This document shows positions 33,833-42,179 of a stretch of 64,000 nt of DNA, piece after piece (position 1 is the first letter of the stretch; the number at the start of each line of letters is the position of its first letter). The notes beneath the pieces are model-generated. The model ran no database searches. It saw nothing but the letters and a program-made list of their open reading frames with translations, and was not told the origin of the DNA. The DNA is taken from positions 248,001-312,000 of the forward strand of contig NZ_AP019551.1 of the NCBI RefSeq assembly GCF_009936215.1. Direction: 5' to 3'. The position numbers and the translations under genes are program-made. Source of the stretch: Athalassotoga saccharophila (GTDB lineage Bacteria; Thermotogota; Thermotogae; Mesoaciditogales; Mesoaciditogaceae).

Positions 33833-35716
33833 TTACTTTGAAAGCACGTAGAAATACGGTCCCATCTCGGCAATCTCTGCGTTGTAATACCATCCTTTGA
33901 CCCAAGATCTTGCAACCCAGTAGCCCTCTGGCTGATCTGTCCATATGTAGATCGCGTTATCATAATCAAGTTGGGTCAATTGATGTGCGATCTTTGCCCT
34001 CTGTGAAGGCTCGATCGTGTTTATAAGTTGGTTGACGAGTGGATCCATATTTTTCTGGGCAAAATTTATGTAATTTTGGCCAAAATTTGCACTGTAAGCA
34101 CCAGTTGAAGCGTAAAACGCATCGGCAAAATCGTAAGGATCTGGATAATCCGCAAACCATATCGCTATGAACATTGGAAGTTTTTGAGAGATCTCATCTG
34201 CAAGATAATTTGACCACAACTCTCCAACGATATTTATCTGGAATTTAGGATTTAACCTCCTTGCGGCATCACTTAGAGCCTGAAGGGCGAGTTGATGGGT
34301 TGTATCTCCGGTATCATAGACAGCCGTAAATTTAAAGCCCTTTTGCCACAACTCACCATTGTAAGCCTTCTTGAAATACTCTGCGGCCTTCTCAAGATTT
34401 TGATCGTACGTTGGAAGAGATGGATCATATCCCAACAATCCCTTTATTATGGCACTGTTAGGCTGAAGGGCCATACCGTTTAAAGCCTGCTGAATGAACA
34501 GTTTGTATGGGAAGAGATATTCAAATGCCTTTCTGACATCCAAATTGGAGAAGAAATCAGGCGGAATTCCGTTACCGTCCAATTTGCCAGACCCTATATA
34601 TGGATTGCCCTGGCTGGCTATATTCCACTGGAAGGCTATGCCGTAGACTCCGAGCGTTGGAAGACCAGTAACGACATTGACTCCATTTACGCCCTGAACT
34701 TCGGAAAGGTTTTGCAAAGGAACACTTATCGCATCTGCCTGTCCTGCTTGAAGATCGAGAAGACTTGTGGTGAATTCATTTATGTACTTCACAACTGCGT
34801 ATTTGATCTTTGCAGGCCCCTGCCAGTATTCGTCAAACCTTGTCAGTGCAACCTCACGCCCGGGTGTTATGTATTGAACCATGTATGGTCCCGTTCCATT
34901 TTCTATGTTCCCAAGAGGATCGTTGCTTTGCTCCGGATTGTGATAATACCACCAATCATCGGCCGCACCGTCCCACGCGTTGTGATCGGCTGCCCATTTC
35001 TTGTCGAGAATGGCAGACCAGTTCGACACGGGTCCCGCGAGTATGTAAAGGAATGGAGCGTATGGCTGTGGAAGGTGAATTATGACATCATTTCCCTTGA
35101 TCTCAAAGTCTTTCGCAAGCAAATTAAACGCGTTGATGAGTGCCTGCTTGTACTTGTCATTCAACGGATTCTTCGTCCCGGTTGCAAATATCCCTAACGA
35201 TGACAGACTCGTGTAATTGAGCGGATTGCTAAGTCCAAGTTCATTTGCGACTACCTGAACTATTGTCGAAACATACTGACCATCTATCATCGGGAACAAT
35301 GGACCTGCAAGCATCCACGATGGTCCGCCTGCCCTGTCGAATATAACTGTCCTCTCAAGCGAGTAGACGACATCCTCAGGAGTCAGAATGTCTCCGTTGT
35401 GGAAGTAGACACCCTGTCTTATGTGGAAGACGTATGTTGTGCCGTTATCGAGAATAGTACCGTCGGCAACTGATGGAACGTTGGTGGATAACATCGGCAA
35501 CAGATTGACAGTCGATGTGCCATCGTACTGGATCAAATTCTCATAAACCTGCATAAGAATCTCGTCCGAGACGGTATCATAACACCATGCTGGATCGAGT
35601 GAAACAAAGGGACCTGGTTCTTCGTAAACAAAGGTGTTGGGATTTACAACTGCCTGTCCAAATGTGACAGTTAACCCTATCAGCGTGATTGCCACAAATA
35701 TCAAACTTTTTCTCAT
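33833..35716 (-). CDS. ABC solute-binding protein, family 5 (oligopeptide/oligosaccharide)
   Basis: A 627-residue secreted binding protein. The signal peptide is MRKSLIFVAITLIGLTVTFG followed by QA. The mature sequence has family-5 hallmarks: SLDPAWCYDTVSDEILMQVYENL, VYFHNGDILTPEDVVYSLER and GTGPYMVQYITPGREVALT (parts given). Family members bind peptides, nickel complexes or, in Thermotogota, often beta-linked oligosaccharides. The ATG at 35714-35716 follows AAGGAGG; the longer upstream frame has no such site. It is a single gene with its own terminator; no matching permease or ATPase genes are nearby. It is divergent from the lacI gene, so its expression may share the operator region. Confidence 0.85.
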   Translation of the reverse strand: MRKSLIFVAITLIGLTVTFGQAVVNPNTFVYEEPGPFVSLDPAWCYDTVSDEILMQVYENLIQYDGTSTVNLLPMLSTNVPSVADGTILDNGTTYVFHIRQGVYFHNGDILTPEDVVYSLERTVIFDRAGGPSWMLAGPLFPMIDGQYVSTIVQVVANELGLSNPLNYTSLSSLGIFATGTKNPLNDKYKQALINAFNLLAKDFEIKGNDVIIHLPQPYAPFLYILAGPVSNWSAILDKKWAADHNAWDGAADDWWYYHNPEQSNDPLGNIENGTGPYMVQYITPGREVALTRFDEYWQGPAKIKYAVVKYINEFTTSLLDLQAGQADAISVPLQNLSEVQGVNGVNVVTGLPTLGVYGIAFQWNIASQGNPYIGSGKLDGNGIPPDFFSNLDVRKAFEYLFPYKLFIQQALNGMALQPNSAIIKGLLGYDPSLPTYDQNLEKAAEYFKKAYNGELWQKGFKFTAVYDTGDTTHQLALQALSDAARRLNPKFQINIVGELWSNYLADEISQKLPMFIAIWFADYPDPYDFADAFYASTGAYSANFGQNYINFAQKNMDPLVNQLINTIEPSQRAKIAHQLTQLDYDNAIYIWTDQPEGYWVARSWVKGWYYNAEIAEMGPYFYVLSK

Positions 35717-35866
35717 CTTTCGACCTCCTTGCAAAGATTTTTCCCGCTTTGGGTATTTTGCGAAGATTATATATAACAAAGGTAAATATAAAACTTTGTT
35801 ATCATTAAACTTTGATGTTTAAGTCATTAATCTGTTATTACACCTTAATGTTTTGAATTTTTCTTT

Positions 35867-35912
35867 TTGATCCCGTCCCCTCGATGTGATATAATAGAGC
35901 AAACGTTTGCTC
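35867..35912 (+). promoter_or_regulatory. Promoter and perfect LacI-type operator
   Basis: TTGATC (35867-35872), 17-base spacer and TATAAT (35890-35895, preceded by TGA) form a strong promoter. GAGCAAACGTTTGCTC (35897-35912) is a perfect 16-bp palindrome with the central CG typical of LacI-family sites. It covers the transcription start, so the LacI protein should repress itself and the aldo-keto reductase genes behind it. Confidence 0.88.
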
Positions 35913-35925
35913 ACAGAGGGATAAA

Positions 35926-36933
35926 ATGGCTACAATGCGAGATATTGCCAAACTCTCAAAGGTTTCTGTTTCCACCGTTTCGAGAGTTTTGAGCGGGAAA
36001 GGAAGAGTAAGTGCCGAAAAAAGAAATGAAATAATCAACCTTGCCAACCAATTCCACTACGTCCCAAATTATCACGCCAAATGTATGACAAAAAAAGGCG
36101 TTATCACTGTAGGCCTTGTAGTCCCTGATATATCGAATCCTTTCTTTTCAAAACTCACCATGGGAATAGAATCAGAACTCAAAGATAGCGCGCTTTTGAT
36201 ACTGATGAATTCTTTTCGTGACATCGAAAGAGAAAAGAAACTCTCCCTTCTTCTTAGAGACAACGGTGCAAAGGGAATAATAATGGGAAATTCACATGTC
36301 GAAGATGATTTCGTATTTGAAATTTCGAAGTACATTCCCGTCGTGGTCTTCGATAAAGAGTACAATCTACCAAATATAAGCACGATAAAGTTGGACAACA
36401 TCTACGGCGCTTATCTTGCAACGAACCATCTTATTGAAATCGGTTGCTCAAATATAATTCATTTTGGTGGATTTGACGATCTTGATGTATCAATTCAGAG
36501 AAAAGAGGGTTATAAAAAAGCCATCAGAAAGGGAATGCAACCTTACGTAGTTCCGACTGGATATGACGAAAGATCGGGATACGAAAAGGCAAAAAAGGTT
36601 TTGTCATCAAAAAAATTCGACGGGGCCTTTTGCATGAATGATCTCGTCGCGATAGGAGTTTTAAAGGCGGCAAAAGAAATGGGAATCCGGGTTTCACAGG
36701 ATCTTAAAATAATAGGCTTTGACGATACAGAACTTTGCGAGGTTGTGACTCCTACGCTTTCATCCATTCACCAGCCGATTGAAGAAATGGGAAGGGCAGC
36801 AGCACGAGCACTTTTGAAGATGATCGAGGGAGAGGAAAGTTCGAGATCGTATCTTTTTTCTCCATCATTAATCGTTAGGGGTTCAACTTTACCTAAAAGA
36901 GGTGATAAAGATGCAAAAGAGGAAGTTGGGTAA
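35926..36933 (+). CDS. LacI-family transcriptional repressor
   Basis: A 335-residue DNA-binding protein. The N-terminal helix-turn-helix reads MRDIAKLSKVSVSTVSRVLSG, followed by the hinge helix region VPNYHAKCM; the rest is a periplasmic-binding-protein-like effector domain (VGLVVPDISNPFFSKL, GFDDTELCE, PTLSSIHQP). The effector is probably a sugar or sugar phosphate. The operator over its own promoter fits autoregulation. Its 3-prime end overlaps the first aldo-keto reductase gene by 23 bases, so repressor and enzymes form one operon. Confidence 0.9.
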   Translation: MATMRDIAKLSKVSVSTVSRVLSGKGRVSAEKRNEIINLANQFHYVPNYHAKCMTKKGVITVGLVVPDISNPFFSKLTMGIESELKDSALLILMNSFRDIEREKKLSLLLRDNGAKGIIMGNSHVEDDFVFEISKYIPVVVFDKEYNLPNISTIKLDNIYGAYLATNHLIEIGCSNIIHFGGFDDLDVSIQRKEGYKKAIRKGMQPYVVPTGYDERSGYEKAKKVLSSKKFDGAFCMNDLVAIGVLKAAKEMGIRVSQDLKIIGFDDTELCEVVTPTLSSIHQPIEEMGRAAARALLKMIEGEESSRSYLFSPSLIVRGSTLPKRGDKDAKEEVG

Positions 36934-38023
36934 AACCGGAATCGAAGTGTCGATTTTGGGTCTTGGTGGATTTCATATGCTTGAAATCTCAAAAGAACTC
37001 GTATCTAAATTGATGGATATTTATCTTGAAGCGGGCGGAAATTACGTCGAGACTGCTGCTGAATATGGAGACGGAGAATCTGAAAAAAAGATGGCATACG
37101 CACTCAAAGGAAGAAGATCAAAAGTTGTACTGGCAAGCAAATGTCACGCGAGAGATTACGAAGGTGCCAGAACTTTCATCGATAGAACTCTATCAAATCT
37201 TCAAACTGACCATCTCGATCTTCTGTTTTTGCACCACGTCACAAGCCAAAAGGATGTAGATGCTTTGTTATCGAGGCCATCGGCGCTCGATTACGTGCTT
37301 GAGGCAAAGAAAAAAGGACTTGTAAGGGCCATCGGAATTTCTTTTCACGGCCTGCCGGATTATGCCCTGAAAGTTTTGAAGTCTCAGGATCTTGACGTTG
37401 TCATGACACAGTTTAACTATTACGACAAATTCAACTTCCCTTCCACATTTGATACACTCCTTCCTTACGCGAGATCTCGTGGAATGGGAGTTGTTGGCAT
37501 GAAGGCCTTCGCAGATGGCTATCTGTATCGTTCGGTCGAGGATGCACTGAGGTATTCTCTCTCTCAGGACATAGACACAATGGTCGTTGGATCCAATTCA
37601 GAAGAAATGCTTTTAAAGGATATATCCATAGTTCAATCTTTTAAGCCCATGACACAAAAGTCCATGGACAACCTGTATTATAGAGCTCCAGAACTCGGTA
37701 ATTACGTCTGCAGATTATGCAACAAATGCCTGCCATGTCCGGAGGGCATAGATATCCCGACAATCTTCAAGTATGAAGGTTGGTACGACAGGCAAATGAG
37801 AGATTACAAACCACACGAAGCGCCTGATTACGCGCTCAGAGAAAGACTTGCCTTCTGGTATGGAAATCAAAATGAGGCAAAAGAGGCTTATAAAAAACTC
37901 AATAAAACCTATAAAGATTGTACCAATTGCGGAATATGCGAAGAAAGATGTCCTTACGATTTACCGGTAGTCGAGAAGTTGAAACTTGTCGATTTCAAAC
38001 TTGGAAATGGAGAAATTTTTTGA
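36911..38023 (+). CDS. Aldo-keto reductase with C-terminal ferredoxin-like domain (1)
   Basis: A 370-residue fusion. Residues 1-260 form an AKR TIM barrel (KLGKTGIEVSILGLGG at the start, catalytic Tyr in AAEYGDG, Lys in LASKCH, His in LFLHHV). The usual catalytic Asp of DTA is Glu here (VETAAEYG). The C-terminal part has two four-cysteine clusters, CRLCNKCLPC and CTNCGICEERC, each able to hold a [4Fe-4S] centre. The ATG at 36911 follows GAGGTGAT; the GTG at 36902 lies within that site. It probably reduces or oxidises a carbohydrate carbonyl with NAD(P)H, with iron-sulfur centres for electron transfer. Substrate unknown; a similar fusion lies at 41.0 kb. Confidence 0.85.
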   Translation: MQKRKLGKTGIEVSILGLGGFHMLEISKELVSKLMDIYLEAGGNYVETAAEYGDGESEKKMAYALKGRRSKVVLASKCHARDYEGARTFIDRTLSNLQTDHLDLLFLHHVTSQKDVDALLSRPSALDYVLEAKKKGLVRAIGISFHGLPDYALKVLKSQDLDVVMTQFNYYDKFNFPSTFDTLLPYARSRGMGVVGMKAFADGYLYRSVEDALRYSLSQDIDTMVVGSNSEEMLLKDISIVQSFKPMTQKSMDNLYYRAPELGNYVCRLCNKCLPCPEGIDIPTIFKYEGWYDRQMRDYKPHEAPDYALRERLAFWYGNQNEAKEAYKKLNKTYKDCTNCGICEERCPYDLPVVEKLKLVDFKLGNGEIF

Positions 38024-38034
38024 GGAGGTACTTT

Positions 38035-39027
38035 ATGAATTACAAAAATCTTGGTAAGACCGGATTAAAAGTTTCGGAATTGTGCCTTGGAACGATGAAT
38101 TTTGGAAATCCAACAGATGAAAAGACTTCCATAAAAATAATAGATAAGTTCATAGAAGCGGGAGGAAATTTCATAGATACGGCTAACGTTTACAACCATG
38201 GAATATCGGAAGAGATCGTCGGAAAGGCTCTCAAGAATAGAAGGGACTCCGTGGTACTTGCGACAAAGGTTCATGGGAAAATGGGCCCGGGTCCAAATGA
38301 CGGAGGAAATGGGAAAAAGCATATTCTTCACGAAGTGGAGAATAGCCTTAGAAGACTCCAAACCGATTACATAGACCTTTACTGGATCCATAGGCCCGAT
38401 CCATCAACTCCCATCGAGGAAACTCTCGAGGCACTCGATTATCTTGTAAAGAAAGGATATGTGAGATTTATAGGTACATCTACATTTCCGGCATGGCAGA
38501 TAGTCGAATCTCTTTGGATAAGCGATAAAAGAAATCTGGTCAAATTCGTTGCCGAACAACCACCTTACAGCATAATAGAAAGGCAGATCGAAAACCGTGT
38601 ACTTCCAATGTGCGAACATTTTGGCCTTGGTGTTGTCTCATGGAGTCCTTTGGCCGGGGGGTGGCTTGCCGGCAGGTACAAAAGGGGAAATCCCGCTCCA
38701 GAAGACAGCAGAGCAGCACAGCATCCGGAATGGAGAGACATGGCAGTTGAAGCCAAAAGTGCAGAACAACGTTTTAGAATCATAGAAGAGATAGAAAAAT
38801 ACGCAAAGAAATTAAACACTTCGATGGCCGCGCTTTCTCTTGCGTGGGTTATGTCAAATCCTGTTATAACGGCACCAATAATAGGGCCAAAACATGAGGA
38901 ACATTTAGACGATTATCTTAAGGCAACTGAAATAAAGGTCCCCGAAGAGTTTAAAAAGAGAATAGATGATCTGATACCTCCAGGAACTTCATTATGGCAA
39001 AGTGAAAATGCCTCTTTCGTGATATGA
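38035..39027 (+). CDS. Aldo-keto reductase (2)
   Basis: A 330-residue NAD(P)H-dependent oxidoreductase with a complete AKR catalytic set: Asp and Tyr in FIDTANVYNHG, Lys in LATKVHG, His in YWIHRPDP. The C-terminal region has the cofactor-binding pattern ITAPIIGPKHEEHLDD. It resembles the YajO/Kv-beta-like subgroup that acts on sugar-derived aldehydes. The ATG at 38035 follows AGGAGG; a longer frame runs back into the upstream gene but has no ribosome-binding site. It is the second of four AKR genes in the LacI operon. Confidence 0.88.
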   Translation: MNYKNLGKTGLKVSELCLGTMNFGNPTDEKTSIKIIDKFIEAGGNFIDTANVYNHGISEEIVGKALKNRRDSVVLATKVHGKMGPGPNDGGNGKKHILHEVENSLRRLQTDYIDLYWIHRPDPSTPIEETLEALDYLVKKGYVRFIGTSTFPAWQIVESLWISDKRNLVKFVAEQPPYSIIERQIENRVLPMCEHFGLGVVSWSPLAGGWLAGRYKRGNPAPEDSRAAQHPEWRDMAVEAKSAEQRFRIIEEIEKYAKKLNTSMAALSLAWVMSNPVITAPIIGPKHEEHLDDYLKATEIKVPEEFKKRIDDLIPPGTSLWQSENASFVI

Positions 39028-39041
39028 AAGGAGTGATTTAG

Positions 39042-40007
39042 ATGGAATACAGGAAAGTAGGAAAATGGGGATTGAAGATAAGCGAATTGGGATTTGGTAC
39101 ATGGCTGACATTCGGGCCCCAGTTAGACGTTGACACATCGAAGAAGATAATAAGAGAAGCGTTTAAAAACGGGATAAACTTTTTTGACACGGCCGAGGCG
39201 TATCAGGGAGGGATGGCCGAATACATATTGAGTCAATCTCTCAAAGAGTTTAGAAGGGAAGACCTTGTGGTATCGACGAAGATATTCTGGGGAGGGCCCG
39301 GACCAAATGACACGGGGTTATCGAGGAAGCATCTTGTGGAAGGTTTGAGGAATTCACTAAAGAGGCTTGAGATGGAATATGTGGACATAGTGTACTGTCA
39401 CAGGCCGGACCCGACGGTGCCGATGGAAGAGGTAGTAATGGGGATGGATTATCTGATAAGAAGCGGTATGGCTCTGTACTGGGGGACATCTGAATGGAGC
39501 GCGGCCGAGATAGAGGAGGCGCACAAGGTATGCAGGGAATGGAAATGCATCGAGCCTATAGTTGAACAGCCGCAGTACAACATGCTCAAAAGAGACAGAG
39601 TCGAGAAGGAATACCTTCCTATATACGAAAAGTATGGAATGGGACTGACCATATGGAGTCCTTTAAATGCCGGCATACTAACAGGAAAATACAATGAAGG
39701 TATCCCAAAGGGAAGCAGGCTTGACGTATTCAAAGAGAATGGCGGCCTTAAGGGAAATATAAATGAGGCCGGAGGTTTTAACGAAAAAACGATAAAAAAG
39801 GTAAAAAAACTTACAAAGATAGCGGAAGGCCTTGGAGTTAAGATGTCTCAACTTGCCATTGCGTGGGTTTTGAAAAATGACCATGTGAGCAGTGCCATTT
39901 TGGGAGTAAGTAAAATCGATCAACTTTACGAGAATTTAGAATCCGTAAAGGTCAAGGAAAAACTTACGCCAGACGTTATGAAAGAAATAGAAGATATTTT
40001 AAGGTGA
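39042..40007 (+). CDS. Aldo-keto reductase (3), Kv-beta-like
   Basis: A 321-residue AKR with Asp/Tyr in FFDTAEAYQGG, Lys in VSTKIFWGG and His in VYCHRPDP; the WSPLNAGILTGKYNEG segment and the C-terminal SAILGVSKIDQL are typical of the potassium-channel beta-subunit-like subgroup, which includes L-glyceraldehyde 3-phosphate reductases. It is similar in length and motifs to the preceding AKR, suggesting an old duplication. The first 600 bases use more G/C-ending and GGG codons than its neighbours, while the rest looks like the local background. AAAGGAG precedes the ATG. Confidence 0.88.
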   Translation: MEYRKVGKWGLKISELGFGTWLTFGPQLDVDTSKKIIREAFKNGINFFDTAEAYQGGMAEYILSQSLKEFRREDLVVSTKIFWGGPGPNDTGLSRKHLVEGLRNSLKRLEMEYVDIVYCHRPDPTVPMEEVVMGMDYLIRSGMALYWGTSEWSAAEIEEAHKVCREWKCIEPIVEQPQYNMLKRDRVEKEYLPIYEKYGMGLTIWSPLNAGILTGKYNEGIPKGSRLDVFKENGGLKGNINEAGGFNEKTIKKVKKLTKIAEGLGVKMSQLAIAWVLKNDHVSSAILGVSKIDQLYENLESVKVKEKLTPDVMKEIEDILR

Positions 40008-40011
40008 TATG

Positions 40012-41028
40012 ATGTTTGGATCGCTAAAAAAACGTCTTATCGCACTGTTCATAATTTTGGGCACCTTTAACGCTATAGTTTGGTTTTTGATGGTAAAAAT
40101 GAGCATCCTTAATTCCACTTTGATCGGGATAGGTGCCCTTGCCTATTTCTTCGGTTTGCGCCATGCCTTTGATGCAGATCATATAGCCGCAATAGACAAT
40201 GTCACGAGAAAATTAAGGCAGGAAGAAAAGAAACCCGTCGGGGTGGGTTTCTTTTTCTCACTTGGTCATTCTACGGTTGTAATACTACTTTCTCTCGCAC
40301 TGGTCTTCGCGATAAGAGATGTAAAGGGCCAGATGGGATTCTTGCAACAATGGGGAGGCCTTGTTGGGACCATTGTATCGGCAAGTTTCCTGACGGCCAT
40401 AGGTCTTATGAATTTCGTGATCTTCAAGCGCCTCAGACATATTTTTATCGAAAGTAAAAATGGTTCGAAATCTGAAGATGTAAATAAAGGAATAGAAGAG
40501 TTGTTGAATAAGCGTGGATTTTTCTCAAACATTTTCAGATTTTTGTTCAAAAACATAGACAAAAGTTGGAAAATGTATCCAATAGGTTTTCTATTCGGTC
40601 TTGGATTTGACACGGCAACGGAAGTCGCGATCCTCGGGATCTCTGCCACGATGGCGCAAAATGGGAAGATGCCTGTATGGGAAATAATGATCTTTCCATT
40701 CCTATTTACGGCAGGAATGAGTTTGATGGATTCTCTCGACGGCGTCGCAATGTTAAAGGCTTACGACTGGGCGATGGTCGATGGAATGAGAAAACTTTTT
40801 TTCAACATGACGATCACGGGTATGTCAGTTCTCGTGGCACTTATAATAGGATTCATAGAGTGGATTCAGGTCATTGGCCTTCAGTTGAATCTCGGAGGTC
40901 CATTTTGGAATGGAATTGAAAATCTTGATTTTGGGGTACTTGGTGTAATCGTGGTGGCATTGATGATCTCGACATGGATCATAGCCTACCTTTATTACAA
41001 AAAAGCCTTAAGTTGGAGGGAAAGATGA
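40012..41028 (+). CDS. NiCoT-family nickel/cobalt permease
   Basis: A 338-residue membrane protein with about eight helices, of the HoxN/NixA/NicT family. The signature in the second helix, RHAFDADHIAAIDN, contains the HX4DH pattern essential for nickel or cobalt transport; GFLFGLGFDTATEVAILG and AGMSLMDSLDGVAM (parts given) are the other conserved blocks. Of two adjacent ATG codons, the second (40012) is better spaced from AAGG. It lies inside a run of aldo-keto reductase genes and overlaps the next one by four bases, an unusual setting that suggests a metal-dependent step in the same process. Confidence 0.9.
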   Translation: MFGSLKKRLIALFIILGTFNAIVWFLMVKMSILNSTLIGIGALAYFFGLRHAFDADHIAAIDNVTRKLRQEEKKPVGVGFFFSLGHSTVVILLSLALVFAIRDVKGQMGFLQQWGGLVGTIVSASFLTAIGLMNFVIFKRLRHIFIESKNGSKSEDVNKGIEELLNKRGFFSNIFRFLFKNIDKSWKMYPIGFLFGLGFDTATEVAILGISATMAQNGKMPVWEIMIFPFLFTAGMSLMDSLDGVAMLKAYDWAMVDGMRKLFFNMTITGMSVLVALIIGFIEWIQVIGLQLNLGGPFWNGIENLDFGVLGVIVVALMISTWIIAYLYYKKALSWRER

Positions 41029-42158
41029 TATACAGAAAATTCGGTAAGATTGGTATCGAGGTTTCAGAACTTGGATTTGGATGCATGAGACTACCGGTAA
41101 TCGACGGAGATTACGGAAAGATAGACGAAAAAAAGGCAACTGAGATGTTAAGGTACGCAATAGACAACGGCGTCAATTACGTCGACACAGCCTATCCTTA
41201 TCACAAAGGAATGAGCGAGATCTTCGTGGGAAAAGCGCTAAAAGATGGGTACAGGGAAAAGGTTTATCTCGCCACGAAATCGCCTGTGTGGCTTGTGAAT
41301 GAAAGGATCGATTTTGATAAGTATCTTGACGAGCAACTCAAAAAACTTCAAACGGATCACGTAGACATGTACTTACTCCATGCCCTTGGAAAGGACAGAT
41401 GGTCAAAGATAAAATCACTTAATGTCTTCGATTTCGTCGAAAAGGCTAAAAAAGATGGAAGGATAAGGAATATAGGTTTTTCATTCCATGATGAGTTTAA
41501 GGTCTTTAAAGAGATAGTCGATTCTTACGATTGGGACTTTTGCCAGATCCAACTCAACTATTTAGATGAACATTTTCAGGCAGGAATAGGTGGTCTAAAA
41601 TACGCCTCCAAAAAAGGTATGGCAGTTATAATAATGGAGCCCATAAAGGGAGGAAAACTGGCCGGAAAATTGCCTTCAGAGGCGATAGAGATATTCAAAG
41701 ACACGAATTTTAAAAGAACGCCTGCCGAATGGGCATTAAGATGGGTCTGGGATCATCCGGAAGTGTCTCTTTTGCTTAGCGGAATGAGTGATATGAATCA
41801 GGTTATAGAAAATGTGAAATCTGCAAATGTAGAACCGAATTCATTGACTACCGAGGAAAGAGAAGCAATAAATAAAGTAAAGGACATCTTTAAAAGGCGT
41901 CTCAAGGTAGATTGCACATCATGTAATTACTGCATGCCTTGTCCAAATGGAGTACACATTCCAGACATTTTTAGGCTTTACAACGATGCCTCTCTTTTCG
42001 ATGAATTCGAAAATTCCAAAAGAGAGTATAAGAATTTCATCGAAGGTCATTTTGACGCCTCTAAATGTATAGAATGCGGAGACTGTGAGAAGGTCTGTCC
42101 ACAACATTTGCCGATAAGAAGGCTTTTGAAAGAGGCAGATGCCGCCTTAAGGATGTAA
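41025..42158 (+). CDS. Aldo-keto reductase with C-terminal ferredoxin-like domain (4)
   Basis: A 377-residue fusion: AKR barrel (KFGKIGIEVSELGFGCMRLP; YVDTAYPYHKG; LATKSPVW; YLLHALG) and a C-terminal iron-sulfur part with CTSCNYCMPC and CIECGDCEKVC, suited to two [4Fe-4S] centres. This is the widespread predicted-oxidoreductase AKR class found in anaerobes. The ATG at 41025 overlaps the NiCoT stop codon (ATGA) and follows TGGAGGG. It retains the catalytic Asp that is replaced in the first fusion protein. It is the last gene of the LacI operon; a new leaderless-type promoter begins a few bases after its stop. Confidence 0.88.
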   Translation: MIYRKFGKIGIEVSELGFGCMRLPVIDGDYGKIDEKKATEMLRYAIDNGVNYVDTAYPYHKGMSEIFVGKALKDGYREKVYLATKSPVWLVNERIDFDKYLDEQLKKLQTDHVDMYLLHALGKDRWSKIKSLNVFDFVEKAKKDGRIRNIGFSFHDEFKVFKEIVDSYDWDFCQIQLNYLDEHFQAGIGGLKYASKKGMAVIIMEPIKGGKLAGKLPSEAIEIFKDTNFKRTPAEWALRWVWDHPEVSLLLSGMSDMNQVIENVKSANVEPNSLTTEEREAINKVKDIFKRRLKVDCTSCNYCMPCPNGVHIPDIFRLYNDASLFDEFENSKREYKNFIEGHFDASKCIECGDCEKVCPQHLPIRRLLKEADAALRM

Positions 42159-42162
42159 AATT

Positions 42163-42179
42163 TGGTATAATTTCACTTG
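42163..42179 (+). promoter_or_regulatory. Extended -10 promoter abutting the radical SAM start
   Basis: TGGTATAAT (42163-42171) is an extended -10 ending eight bases before the ATG at 42180. No Shine-Dalgarno is present, so the mRNA is probably leaderless. Confidence 0.6.

Noticed and set aside
38035-40007. Direct repeat between AKR genes 2 and 3
   Set aside because: Similarity is at protein level (PGPNDTG/PGPNDGG, HRPDP) with diverged DNA; an old duplication, not a repeat element.
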